From Tieghemiomyces parasiticus (lineage: Eukaryota > Kickxellomycota > Dimargaritomycetes > Dimargaritales > Dimargaritaceae), in contig JANBPT010000947.1 of the NCBI GenBank assembly GCA_027575765.1, positions 1-18,308 on the forward strand: 18,308 bases of DNA. The letters run 5' to 3'. Positions 1 through 8,989 of this stretch are shown here, in pieces. The stretch's first letter is position 1. Each line of letters begins with the position of its first letter. Made by a program: the position numbers and the translations under genes. The notes under the pieces were generated by a model. That model did not search any database. It saw only the letters and a list, made by a program, of their open reading frames with translations, and was not told the origin of the DNA.

Positions 1-430
1 TCTTAGGTTTCATCTGAAACACTGTGATCTGAGACCTCCCGCTTAAAATTCTCAAAATAATTGGAGGCACCTGTACAGGATAAAGCCCATGCCCCAGGCT
101 TGGACAACGGCATGCGGATGTTTGAACCATCCTCACCCTCCCAACTGGTTCAACCACGATAATGTACCATCACATCAAGCGGCAACCATCCGTGCCTACA
201 TTTCCGACACTAAAATTATACACCTTCCAGCCCCTCCCTACGGTTCTGGCCAAGTTCCCCTACGGCCTCTGGCTGTTCAAAGGCATTTAATAACGGCTGC
301 GCGACAAGCAGCTTGTCATACTGGAGGTGGTCGTGGACGCCTGAGAATGAAGAATTTTACCAGGGTCTAGCCAAGTAATTTACCGTCCTGCTTTGGCATC
401 TGAGTAGCAAGAGCTCACCGAGTGGTATAG
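1..430 (+). pseudogene. mariner-family transposase remnant, C-terminal half (copy A, cut by the window edge)
   Basis: From about position 89 the + strand reads a degraded mariner transposase. PQAW is followed by HDNVPSH at 155-175, the second catalytic Asp motif (HDNxxSH in the family), and then LPAPPY. Just after PPY a one-base insertion relative to the second copy (15988-17290, - strand) breaks the frame. The next frame continues the homology as LWLFKG, then RLRDKQL and VVVDA, interrupted by two adjacent stops and at least one more. Near 410-430 the DNA still matches the other copy (gctcaccgagtggta versus gctcgccgagtggta). The N-terminal half lies outside the window. Spacing from the HDN Asp to PPY is the usual mariner spacing (27 residues), so this copy keeps a segment deleted from the other. 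It cannot encode an active enzyme. Family assignment is firm; the exact boundaries are not. Confidence 0.85.
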
Positions 431-490
431 TGATACGAATCGTATTAAATCAGCGTAATTTGGTTTTAGCCAGTCCCTAAGTTTATGGAG

Positions 491-498
491 AACCTATA
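491..498 (+). repeat. possible outer end of mariner copy A
   Basis: About 60 bases after the last transposase homology the sequence reads aacctata. It resembles the ccacctatac proposed as the terminal repeat of the other copy (17536-17545 on this strand, and its complement at 15941-15950). The match is short and the call is only a suggestion. Confidence 0.2.
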
Positions 499-633
499 TG
501 ATTCACAATTGCGACGATTGATGGTTCCCACCAGCTGATGGATTATTTGTTAGGCCAGCAAACGATGGACCGGTTGAAAAACACTGTCCTGTCAGTTTAC
601 TACTGAGGCCGAAACCCAGTTTTGATGTATGTG

Positions 634-2354
634 CTAGATTGTCGGCCGTTTGGCAGCCCACTCCTGGAGCATCTCGTCGCTGATATAGTCGTACCGCCAC
701 AGGAATCCGTCGTCCCCGGCGTAGAGGACGCTGCGGCAGTCGAGAGTGAATACGCAGGTCTTGACGGCTTTGACAGACCGCTTGTGCCGGAGTTCGGTCA
801 CGGTCTTGCCCGTCGTGAGGTCAAACACATACACGACACCCTGCGAGTTGCCCGCGCAGAGGTAGCGGCCGTCCAGACTGACGTCGAAACGGCACTTGTT
901 TAACCCGTTGTTTTTGATACGGAGTTCTTGCAGGATCTGAGAAGCGGGGGTATCAGCGTAGGGGAGGGTGGTTGGGAATGTGGGTCGTTAATAAAGTGAG
1001 CTGGAGACCTCCTCGGTACCCAAGGGTGGTCAAGACATGCGTAGATTACGATCTCCACAAGCTGATTACCATGAGTGGACGAGCGTCCCTAATCTAGAAA
1101 AGCCACTTACGTTTCCCTCACGGTCCGCCACGACTAGCATCCCGCACCCGTTACTAAATACGAAGCCGTCTGCCAGCTGGCGGATGCAAATAATAGCCTC
1201 TGAAAGACCCTGGCGGTATTTAAGGATTTCACGGCCTTGGGTAACCTCCTGGGGTTCACTGGTAGCGTCCGGGTCGGGGAGGGTGACTTGGTCGCTATGG
1301 AATTCTTCGGGAAAATCCCAGAGCTGGACCTGTCCGCGCGATGTGCCGGCATAGAAAGCGTTTCCCGAGGGGAGAAAAGACTAGTTTGAGGAGATCAAGG
1401 AATGGGAAGGGAGAGGAGAGGAGGGAGGGAAGTGAGTAATCATAATGTGAGACGCTTCGGCCATGACTATATTGCCGAATCTGCCAGACAAGATATCTGG
1501 CCTCCTCTCATTTAGCTCGACACGGCCGACCAAGCCTCCTCCCCAAAGCCACTTACCACCGCATGGGTATTGGTTTTGAAAACACAGACACACCAGTTTA
1601 CGCGCAAATCCCAGAGTCGTACAGTTCCGTCTTTGGACGCCGACAGCAGGTAATGGTCGTTATGCGGGTGAGTCTGAAGATCTGTAACGGCCCCAGTGTG
1701 ACCCGTCAAACGGTGCAGTTCCCGCGAGTAGGCCAGGCTGAGGAGATGGATCGTACCGGTCTGGCCTGCAGCGGCCAACCAGGCGTCTTCAGGCTGACTG
1801 ATCCAGCAGCAGGTCAAAAACTCCTCGGCTGCCGGTGCGGCCGCAGCAGTAGCACCGGCCTCGTCATCACCCGCCGCAGGCACCGGAGGGGCCAACCGGA
1901 AATTGGACATGATATCCAGGTGGTCGCCGCAGTGCTCATTATCGTAGACACTGGCCTGCGTATCGCCGACGGTGGCTAGGAGGTTACTCGTGTCGTCTTC
2001 GTCACGTTCGACGGCACCCTGGCGGTCAAAGGTCTTGTGGCGGTTGAGCCCCACGGGCGTGTCCGCATGGTGATGTTTGGCATTGAGGAAGAAGGCGATC
2101 TGCGAGATGGTCCGCCCGTGGTTCTCGCGTAGGATGCGGCGGAGACGAAGATTGCGGAAAACGTGATCGGGTGAGGTAGGTTCCTGAGCCTGCACCGGGC
2201 TGCCGGTGGTAGAGATGTCGGCGGGGACGATCGACAACCGGGCCGTTTCGCCCGCTAGGTTAGTGGAGGTGTCGTCCTCCGTCTTGACTCGCTTGGCTAG
2301 CCGCTGGTCGGCGTGGGAAGCATCGGGCGACTTTGCGACGGCGATGTCGGACAT
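634..2354 (-). CDS. WD40-repeat protein resembling EED/ESC, the Polycomb PRC2 propeller subunit (3 exons)
   Basis: Predicted 456 aa; human EED has 441. Exons on the minus strand are 2354-1557, 1380-1111 and 936-634. The introns (1556-1381 and 1110-937; 176 and 174 nt) have GTAAGT donors and TAG/CAG acceptors, and every junction is in phase 0. The start at 2354 is the first in-frame ATG and has A at -3. A disordered N-terminus with a basic KRVK (residues 21-24) precedes the propeller. EED-like landmarks in order are LRRILRENHG (71-80), LLATVGD (125-131), EEFLTCCW (177-184), LAAAGQTGTIHLL (193-205), GHTGAV, LLSASKDGTVRLWDL (236-250), GTSRGQVQLWDF in exon 2, then AGNSQGVVYVFDL and DDGFLWRYD in exon 3. 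In PRC2 this propeller holds the methyltransferase and reads H3K27me3. By eye the cage residues are mostly not kept (see findings). LRWD1-type WD40 proteins are the main alternative. The WD40 call is very sure, EED orthology moderately so. Confidence 0.75.
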
Positions 2355-2953
2355 GGTCGAGTTGAATGTGCGAGGCGCTGCGTGCTGTTTACGAATGTGG
2401 GAAGGGACGGGGGGTGGCCTACAGAGGGTACAATAATGTGGTAAATGGGTAACGCATTGGTCAACAATCCCTCGCAACGTGGCAGTCTGGCTTCCGATAG
2501 CTTTCAGCCCAGTTCGCTGTAGTAACGTAAACAGAGCGATGGGTTGACTCCCCTTCGCCCAAGCCAGTAGTGTGGAGCAGCTGGCTCACTTCGGGAGGGG
2601 GAAATACATCATAATACCATAATCCCAAACAGTGGGAATATTCTGTCCATCTACTGTATTTTGCAGAGGTGTTCGCATAGCAGCAGATTTATTTTTGTGC
2701 CTGCTGAGATTAGAATTTTGGGCTACCCACTCGCCAACTGTGTGTCTTGGGTGACACGTTGTTTGTACTGGCTGTGGCCAGCCAGTATATGTCATCGCAT
2801 TTTGCGCCAGAACTAGTGGATCCTGCGTTGCGCCTGTTGCTGTTGATGTCGCCAAGTCCTCGAGCTGCACCGACAGTGCCAAGGTAGACGCTACTTGCCA
2901 TACCAGTCCAGGTCAATGTCATTGATGGCTGGGCTAAAAACTGATCGGGGATA

Positions 2954-2991
2954 TTATTGACCACCATTGATGATTATTGTGGTCGGAATAA
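2954..2991. repeat. imperfect inverted repeat (stem-loop)
   Basis: ttattgaccac at 2954-2964 pairs with gtggtcggaataa at 2979-2991, apart from two extra bases in the right arm, around a 14-base loop. It lies in non-coding sequence about 600 bp upstream of the EED-like start. It has no T-run like a bacterial terminator, and no function can be assigned. Confidence 0.5.
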
Positions 2992-3179
2992 TCGCCAGCT
3001 TATGACCGCGGCCTTAACAGCGATCTCTCACCTGGATTCGGAACGATAATGATAGGCCAAGTCCAGCGAAGTCACCTGCACCGCTCGATGTATTATCCTA
3101 CGATGAGTTTTTCTTGGGATATCTGGCTTCAGTGTCCTCTCATCTCCTTCAGGCTGTGTTTTTCCCTGCTGCTTTTCTT

Positions 3180-3569
3180 ATGATGTATTCATCACTGCTG
3201 CCACTTCACATCCACTGTTGGAAGTCAAGGCCGGAATGGATATATAGTATCTGTTCACCGGCCGCCTCAATAAACGAGAGACTGCCATACAACCCTTTAC
3301 TCTTATATCGTATTCTCAACCCCCAATGTATTTACTACTCAACAATCCTCTTGAGCCTCCGGGCCAACATCAAGGTTCCGGAGTGGTCCCAGTGTACCAA
3401 GTCCCAGGATTATGGTGGTGGTGGTAGTCTGGCACCTGCCAAGGCTGCAAAGCGTAAGGCCACTACTACTGCTGACAAGAAGCCAGGGGTGAAGTGCCAG
3501 CACAAAGGCTGTTCCCCGCCAGGTTCACAAAGAACTCTCCGGCCCTGTTATTGCGGGGCTAAGTTGTAA
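3180..3569 (+). CDS. doubtful hypothetical protein with basic, Cys-containing C-terminus
   Basis: An ATG-initiated frame of 129 aa that I do not recognise. The frame is open further upstream, but only from a TTG codon, so 3180 is the first usable start. The C-terminal 45 residues are basic (AKAAKRKATTT, ADKKPGVK) followed by CQHKGC and CYC, which could look like a small metal-binding tail. A TATA-like tatatagta at 3240 falls inside the frame. No homology, codon signal or intron structure supports it, and it may be a chance frame. Confidence 0.15.
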   Translation: MMYSSLLPLHIHCWKSRPEWIYSICSPAASINERLPYNPLLLYRILNPQCIYYSTILLSLRANIKVPEWSQCTKSQDYGGGGSLAPAKAAKRKATTTADKKPGVKCQHKGCSPPGSQRTLRPCYCGAKL

Positions 3570-4073
3570 CCAAAGTAAGCTACTTAGGCCACTCTCCATG
3601 TGATGTAATGGAGGGGAGGCACCCTAAAGATGGGCCAGCTGGGCAGACAAGCCTCATCTAAGAAACGGATGGAATAATCACAGCCTGCTGTAAGACAACG
3701 TACTGATAGGCTCGACTTCTTACCATACTGCTAATAGTTCCCACTTTGCTATATGTTCATCGACGCAAACGCACACACAAACAGCTCAGCTCATTAAACA
3801 CAAAAATTGCTTCCATCGAAACGCAATTTCACGGGACACGCGCCGCAAATACTACACACCGGTGGCGTGCTATCCATCATCGCAAGGCGCAAACTCGTTT
3901 GCAAATAAAAGTACAAAATGTGCACCATTGAGCAACTGCTTGCAATAATGTTTAATAAGGTCGGATGGTCAGTACATAGCATTCCCTACACTCACCCTCG
4001 TGGCAACTATTCGGAACACCGCCGGCCTCCTCTCCCCAGCACATTAAGGGCCAATTAAACCATTACCTACCAC

Positions 4074-5363
4074 CTAGGAGGTCAGTGCAGGTTCGATCTG
4101 GCCGGTACAGTCGCCAAAGCCCACGCGGTACCCGTCACCCTGGCAGAATCCCGTCAGGCGTACGGAATCCCCGTCCTCGATGAACTTGCGCTTGATCTCA
4201 CCACCGAGGCTGATTTCCTTCTGCCCGGACCAACTCAGCTCCAGGAGCGACCCGTAGCTGTCCTCGGTGGGGCCACTGAGGGTACCGGTACCGCAGAGAT
4301 CGCCGGGATTGAGATTACAGCCATTGACGGTGTGGTGGGCGAGCTGCTGGGCAAAGCTCCAGTACATGTACTTGAGGTTGGAACGGGCGATGGTTGTATA
4401 GTCGGTCTGATCGCAGGTTTTCATTTGCACCTCGAGTTGGACGTCGTAGTTGCCGTCACCCGGGGTACGGAGGTACGGCAGGGGTGTTGGGTCCTGGGTG
4501 GGCAGAGGTACGGAGAACGGCTCGAGAGCGTCCAGTGTCACCACCCAGGGCGAGACGGTGGTTCCGAAACTCTTGCCCAGGAAGGGACCGAGCGGGACGT
4601 ACTCCCAACTTTGGATATCGCGAGCGCTCCAGTCGTTCATGAGAACCACGCCAAAGATGTGGTCACGGGCCCGATCGATCGACACGGGTTCACCAAGCGA
4701 GTTGCCCGGGCCGACCAAGAAGGCCATCTCGAGTTCAAAGTCTAGACGGCGGGAGGCACTAAACTCGGGGGGCGAGTCCTTGGCCGGCAGACGCTGGCCG
4801 CGAGGCCGACGCAGTGGGGTTCCGGACACCACAACGCTGGAGGCGCGGCCGTGGTAACCCACGGGGAGGTGCAGCCAGTTGGGCATCAGGGCGTTGTCCT
4901 TGCCCCGGAACATGATACCGACGTTGGTGGCGTGCTCACGGGAGGCGTAGAAATCGGTATAGTCACCGATCCGAGCAGGAATATGTAGGCGGACCTTGGC
5001 TTGCGGAACCAGAGCACGGGCACGGAGGTCAGCATCGTCGCGGAGCAAGCGGGCGTCGTCACCGGTTGGCTCGGCAGCCAGGAGACGCTGCACGAAGGAC
5101 CGGGTGGCCTGCCACGCTGGACGGCCTAAGCTCATGTAGTCATTGAGGGCCGGCTGGGTGAACACCTGGGCAGCGCGGCCTTGCAGTTCCGGGACGTGCT
5201 GGTCAAAGAGGCCGGCCAGGGCGGCGAGATCTAGGACCTGATCACCGATGGCGACCCCCACGTGCGGGTTAGGGCAGTCAGCGGTTGAGAAGATACCGTA
5301 GGGCAGGTTTTGGAGGGGAAAGTGAGACTCGGGGGCAACGGGCACGAATGAAGCCTGGACCAT
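4074..5363 (-). CDS. fumarylacetoacetase (fumarylacetoacetate hydrolase)
   Basis: 429 aa, full length (human FAH 419) and intronless. It hydrolyses 4-fumarylacetoacetate to fumarate and acetoacetate, the final step of tyrosine and phenylalanine degradation, in the cytosol. The N-terminal SH3-like domain (about 1-128) is followed by the FAH catalytic domain. Visible landmarks are [16 protein letters not shown] (134-149), [10 protein letters not shown] (167-176), LDFELEMAF (207-215), [11 protein letters not shown] (241-251), GPFLGKSFG (259-267) and GTGTLSG (358-364). With an offset of +11 to the mammalian enzyme, the metal ligands D137, E210, E212 and D244, the catalytic H144, and substrate contacts Y139, R153, Y170, K264 and T361 are all present. 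The start at 5363 sits in cgtgaccATGG and matches the family N-terminus. The frame stays open 228 codons further upstream to an ATG at 6047, but that part is low-complexity Pro/Ser/Thr and looks like leader. Confidence 0.97.
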   Translation of the reverse strand: MVQASFVPVAPESHFPLQNLPYGIFSTADCPNPHVGVAIGDQVLDLAALAGLFDQHVPELQGRAAQVFTQPALNDYMSLGRPAWQATRSFVQRLLAAEPTGDDARLLRDDADLRARALVPQAKVRLHIPARIGDYTDFYASREHATNVGIMFRGKDNALMPNWLHLPVGYHGRASSVVVSGTPLRRPRGQRLPAKDSPPEFSASRRLDFELEMAFLVGPGNSLGEPVSIDRARDHIFGVVLMNDWSARDIQSWEYVPLGPFLGKSFGTTVSPWVVTLDALEPFSVPLPTQDPTPLPYLRTPGDGNYDVQLEVQMKTCDQTDYTTIARSNLKYMYWSFAQQLAHHTVNGCNLNPGDLCGTGTLSGPTEDSYGSLLELSWSGQKEISLGGEIKRKFIEDGDSVRLTGFCQGDGYRVGFGDCTGQIEPALTS

Positions 5364-6161
5364 GGTCACGTTGTGGAGAGGATGGGGCGGGATGGAGGGC
5401 GAGGTGGTGGTGGTGGTAGGGTAGGGCGAATGGATGGGTGCAGAATGCGGAGCGACAGAGGGTCGGGCGGTTGTAAGTGTATGAGGCCGTGGATGCTTTG
5501 GCGAAGGGGAAGGGGCAGCGGGCGCGGCCCATGAAATATCGAAAGTCACAAAGCTGGTCGGGAGGGGCCAGTCGCCCAGCGAAGGGCCCCACGTCGTCGA
5601 GAGGTATGGGGTCGGTGGGGGTGGGAGTGGGGAGTGGGGATGGACACACAGTAGGTAGGAAACGATGCGTACAGTCCGCGTGAGAAGGAATAGCCGTATT
5701 AAGCAATTGGTTGATCCAGCGGTCCACCGCTCCAAGCCGGTCAGCTGGGGTTCAGTGACTGTTTTTCCGCAGAAGTAGCAGCGGTGAAGATAGGGGATGG
5801 GGGGGGATCTACCTACCGCAGGCGGGCACCGTTCGTTGAAACCTTCCGTTTTTCCACACCCGTCCAATCGCCTGCCAGCGGACAAGGCCACCACCGGCAC
5901 CACAGTCCTGGCTGCCAGGATGAGGACTGCGAGGATGGTAGCACAACTACAGCCTCCCCACCAACCTAAACGAGTGAGCCGATGTATAACTAATGGCTGC
6001 CAGGGCGGTAAAAGCCAAGGATTGCTGCGCCGCTGCCTATTATGCATCAGAACCTTTATCCGTCTATTTCAATAAGATACCGGCAATACTTCCCAAGTAA
6101 TATGGACTTTTAATTTGTCAACTAGAGCAGTACTACTATATAAACCCTGATCATTTACTCT
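5364..6161 (-). promoter_or_regulatory. fumarylacetoacetase leader/promoter and end of the upstream gene
   Basis: A 0.8 kb spacer between two genes that both run leftward. The 350 bases next to the fumarylacetoacetase start are strongly C/T-rich on the minus strand with CCA/CCT runs, typical of a fungal leader. I see no good TATA box. An upstream ATG lies in a different frame on the minus strand near 5531 and its frame overlaps the real start, so it could act as an upstream ORF if transcription begins that far out. The right end must contain the 3' end of the secreted-protein gene. Confidence 0.4.
6137..6144 (+). promoter_or_regulatory. TATA-like element, antisense to the secreted-protein gene
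   Basis: TATATAAA is followed 25 bases later by a pyrimidine-rich stretch and an ATG at 6169 on the + strand, which opens a 62-codon frame antisense to the end of the gene at 6162-7148. The spacing resembles a core promoter, but the peptide has no recognisable feature. It could mark antisense transcription or be chance A/T sequence. Confidence 0.2.
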
Positions 6162-7148
6162 CTATCCCATGACGGCCACGGGCTGCTGGACCTGCTGGAA
6201 CGGGTGGCTGTACATCACGTATGATGCCATTGTGGAGGGCACCCAGTCACTGTTCCAGGCTGGACGGAGCTTGGCTATTCCGATCGGGTTTGGTTTGGTC
6301 ACTGGGATGGGTGGGGCTGATGTGCTACGAGGACCTGCTTTGGCGATATACTCGTAGTAATCCGGGAGGGACGGGTGGGGTGGCTGATAGGCCGGGAGGG
6401 AGTGCACGGATGAGGCCGTGGATGAATCGGTCAGGATGGACGACCATGATGAGCCACTTCCCACGCGGGCACGGGTCTTGACACGGAGAGGCTTGGACGG
6501 CACAGTGACCTGGGCAGTACTGGGGCGGGGCGGCGAGGTGGGGTCAGAGTGAACCGGGAGGGCCGGCGGCAAGTAGGCGGGCGACGGGAGTGCGGGTAGG
6601 GGCTTCGTGGCAGCATAGCTCAGGTCGACTGGTGCGGACGGTTGCGACTGGGCCAACTTGGGCAGCGGCGTGCGGGTAGTGGGGTTAGCGGACCGGAGGG
6701 GAGTGGTAGAGGGGTGGCTGGACCCACCGGGGGCCTTCGATATATAGGTTGGTTTGGACGTTAGGGGCTTGGTCTCCGGTATCGGGGCCACCTTGTTGGG
6801 CCGCGGGCGGTGGAACACCTTGCTGAGCGAGAGCTTGGGCCGGTCGGCCTTCACTTTTTCGGCCAGTTTATGGGGCATTTGTTTTACGGTGTCCACGGCC
6901 GAGCGCAACCACCGGGGCTTGAGGCTAGCGTCAGAATTGCTGCCACCCTTGCGAGGTTTACCGAATCCGGTCACGTAGTCTTCAATCGGGATGTAGTCTT
7001 CGTTTGCAGATGTCCTGAACTCGCCGGAGTAGGAAATTTCCACCATGTCAACGGGAGCGGTGGTGGGGGATACACCGCGGGCCGAGGCGATCTGGGCCGA
7101 GCCGACGCATACCAGGCCGACCAAAAACCATCTAAATGATGACAGCAT
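6162..7148 (-). CDS. secreted proline-rich basic protein, orphan
   Basis: 328 aa, intronless, with no family I recognise. The N-terminus is a classic signal peptide: MLSSFRW, a hydrophobic core (FLVGLVCVG) and an ASA motif predicting cleavage after residue 23. The mature part has no cysteine and no N-glycosylation sequon. Residues 60-130 are Lys/Arg-rich (KPRKGG, KPRWLR, KADRPK, HRPRPNK), and 125-280 are dominated by Pro, Ser, Thr and Ala (PLPALPSP, LPPALP, TSPPRPST). The tail holds aromatic patches (PDYYEYIAK, NSDWVPS, YVMYSHPF). This composition suggests an intrinsically disordered, possibly O-glycosylated cell-wall or secreted protein; that is inference. The long open frame, signal peptide and biased composition support a real gene. 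A TATA-like sequence at 7151-7157 almost touches the start codon, so the true promoter or a leader intron may lie further upstream. Confidence 0.75.
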   Translation of the reverse strand: MLSSFRWFLVGLVCVGSAQIASARGVSPTTAPVDMVEISYSGEFRTSANEDYIPIEDYVTGFGKPRKGGSNSDASLKPRWLRSAVDTVKQMPHKLAEKVKADRPKLSLSKVFHRPRPNKVAPIPETKPLTSKPTYISKAPGGSSHPSTTPLRSANPTTRTPLPKLAQSQPSAPVDLSYAATKPLPALPSPAYLPPALPVHSDPTSPPRPSTAQVTVPSKPLRVKTRARVGSGSSWSSILTDSSTASSVHSLPAYQPPHPSLPDYYEYIAKAGPRSTSAPPIPVTKPNPIGIAKLRPAWNSDWVPSTMASYVMYSHPFQQVQQPVAVMG

Positions 7149-8870
7149 GTTATATATGGTAAGAGATAATCAAGACAATTGGAACAGTAACAGGAAAGAG
7201 AGGGTATGTAAAATATGCAGGCTTAAAACATGACGTCGCAGACGTGTATGGAGGACATGAAAGAAGGTCGTTAGACCGAGTGGCGACTTGAAGCCGGGAT
7301 TAAGGAGTTACAATGGTAAATCTAAGAGAACGATAAAAAACAACCGACGAGGAGCGGCTACGCCAGTTTATATGGTAACAGAATACACAGGCGGAGGGAG
7401 GGACGAAAGCCGGTGGCTGGGGTGAACGACGGCAGGGAGAAACGAAGCGAATGGGAAGCACTCTCGGTCCTTACCTGTGTAGCCTTACGGTAGCACTACT
7501 TCCAACCGCGTCCCTCTCTAACCCGGCCAGCCATTTTCATCACGGAAATCTGAGGGTCTGCAGGTAGGGCGGAGCGGGGAGCGCCGACGCAGCAGCCCCC
7601 GCGATTCCACTCGACAACCATGCTTCCCCCAAACGAACGGAATAAGAATAGGTTAAAGCTTTTGACAACGGCACCGGCCTACGGTTACGCACAGCCAGCT
7701 TGGTGTGCTACAACCGGCCCTTGGTACCACGCTTGGGGTCGGTACCGTTGATGGCCGCTAGTTGACGCTACAGCAGACGATTGGCTGCCAATACCCGTGG
7801 TTGACCTACCGGCGGCGGCGATGGCAGTCGATATTGATCAAGGACGGCGGAGCTGCACTGTCCTAGTGGTTGAAAGTGTCAAGGAAGAAGCCGAGGTCGC
7901 AGAAAGGCGGTTCCTTCTGGCGTGCTGTCCAGCTGGTAGCCCCTATGGCTATGCGACTGCATGTTATTCGCAGAGTCGTCGATGAGAGCGGATCACAGGT
8001 GTTGCTAATTAGGCCGGTGACGGGTTTAGTTTAGCTACCGTGTTTTCGACGATGGCAGCAAGAGAGCGAAATATTACTAGCAGGAAGTACGGCTCGGGGG
8101 ATTGAATAGAAGCGGCAAGGAGTGACGGGGTGCAGTGGGTCCATCACCGTCGAGCTCGTCCCGCCTGTACGACGACAACCTATCGTACGGCGTATGGACG
8201 ACAGGAGATAGTCTTGATGTCGATGGGTACACAACGAGGACCTTCGCAGAATAATAGCACAGGTTGGGAATACTTCATGGCGGTGCATACGGGCGCCATG
8301 ACTATCTGGCATGACCCGAGTTATTTCGGACGCTCCACCTGCTAACCATTAACTAGCGACAGCCTCGGTCGTCGCACGCGTGGCAGCTGGTTGACATCGC
8401 CAACATATGGCCCCCACTTGGCAATTAACGGTCCAATCCCACAAGTAAAGAGATTGCCCATTGTCCCATGGGATATAAGCCAATTCTCAGCAGTCCTAGG
8501 TTATACCTGTGTTGATGGCAAAGAAAGAGGAGAGCTAGTTAGCACTCCCCTGGGTAAGGACGGAACCTACCTGGCGCATCATGCGCTTACGATACACAAG
8601 TATTTGGCAACCCCCTTTTTTTTGGGTAACTTCATGTCCACAGACTATTCAAGCCAACAGATCTACCCGTACGCCACACCAATCAGTCGATTACATACCA
8701 CAAAAGCTATTCCGAACAGGCCAGTTGTCTTTGTCAGGTCCCGCAGACGTCTGTAAAGTATCGCTTGAGATCAACGGTCTTGTCAGTATAAGAGGCAAAT
8801 CACCAAGATATGAAGGGGGCAGATTTCTGCAGGCCACGCTAGGCGTGCTCCCTCCTGGCGGCCAGTGACT
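7149..8870. other. 1.7 kb spacer without a convincing gene
   Basis: This is the left part of the spacer between the divergent secreted-protein and Zn2Cys6 regulator genes. On the minus strand just upstream of 7148 lie a TATA-like sequence (7151-7157), a TGACGTCG that resembles a CRE/ATF site (7231-7238), and a good donor consensus CAG/GTAAGG with its GT at 7474-7473, which could belong to a leader intron. A 121-codon open stretch at 8391-8756 (+) begins at TTG, has its first ATG only near its end and shows no recognisable motif. I see no RNA gene or transposon here. Confidence 0.4.
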
Positions 8871-8872
8871 TG

Positions 8873-8900
8873 CTTGGGGCGGCCGAGGTCAAGCCCCAAG
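8873..8900. repeat. 8-bp perfect stem-loop
   Basis: cttggggc (8873-8880) and gccccaag (8893-8900) form a perfect GC-rich stem around a 12-base loop. It sits about 1.45 kb upstream of the Zn2Cys6 regulator start, at the left edge of its pyrimidine-rich upstream region. The arms could also act as paired sites for a dimeric DNA-binding protein; function is unknown. Confidence 0.45.
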
Positions 8901-8989
8901 ACTGCATGTATGCGCCATGCCGTTCCCTTCACAGAGTTGGCTGGCAGTCAGCCTCGCTGTAAAACAATTGTGCCCTACATGGGCCACGG

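Larger units (their letters stand above)
2355..4073. other. 1.7 kb spacer between the EED-like gene and fumarylacetoacetase
   Basis: This spacer should hold the promoter of the EED-like gene (transcribed leftward from 2354) and the 3' end of the fumarylacetoacetase transcript (stop at 4074). The 100 bases just upstream of 2354 are pyrimidine-rich on the minus strand, as in other leaders here. I see no tRNA, no recognisable transposase and no convincing spliced gene. Short frames at 2710-2967 (-) and 3180-3569 (+) overlap nothing known. A stem-loop sits at 2954-2991, and a short GGT-rich run lies near 3413-3425. Confidence 0.5.

Noticed and set aside
1512..2477. Reading the EED-like first exon as a 321-aa single-exon gene
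   Set aside because: The upstream start is TTG, not ATG, and the sequence after 1557 is intron. Splicing at 1556/1381 and 1110/937 restores WD40 repeats in phase and gives a full-length propeller.
2586..2967. Overlapping 98- and 85-codon minus-strand frames
   Set aside because: Two frames of similar quality overlap, neither resembles a known protein, and one starts within the inverted repeat at 2954-2991.
5278..5727. 149-codon minus frame with a poly-His tract overlapping the fumarylacetoacetase start
   Set aside because: It lies out of frame in the C/T-rich leader (CCA repeats read as His) and overlaps the conserved enzyme. At most an upstream ORF, not a gene.
8391..8756. 121-codon open stretch (+)
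   Set aside because: It begins at TTG and its only internal ATG is about 80 codons in. There is no recognisable motif or splice support. Treated as a chance frame in a spacer.
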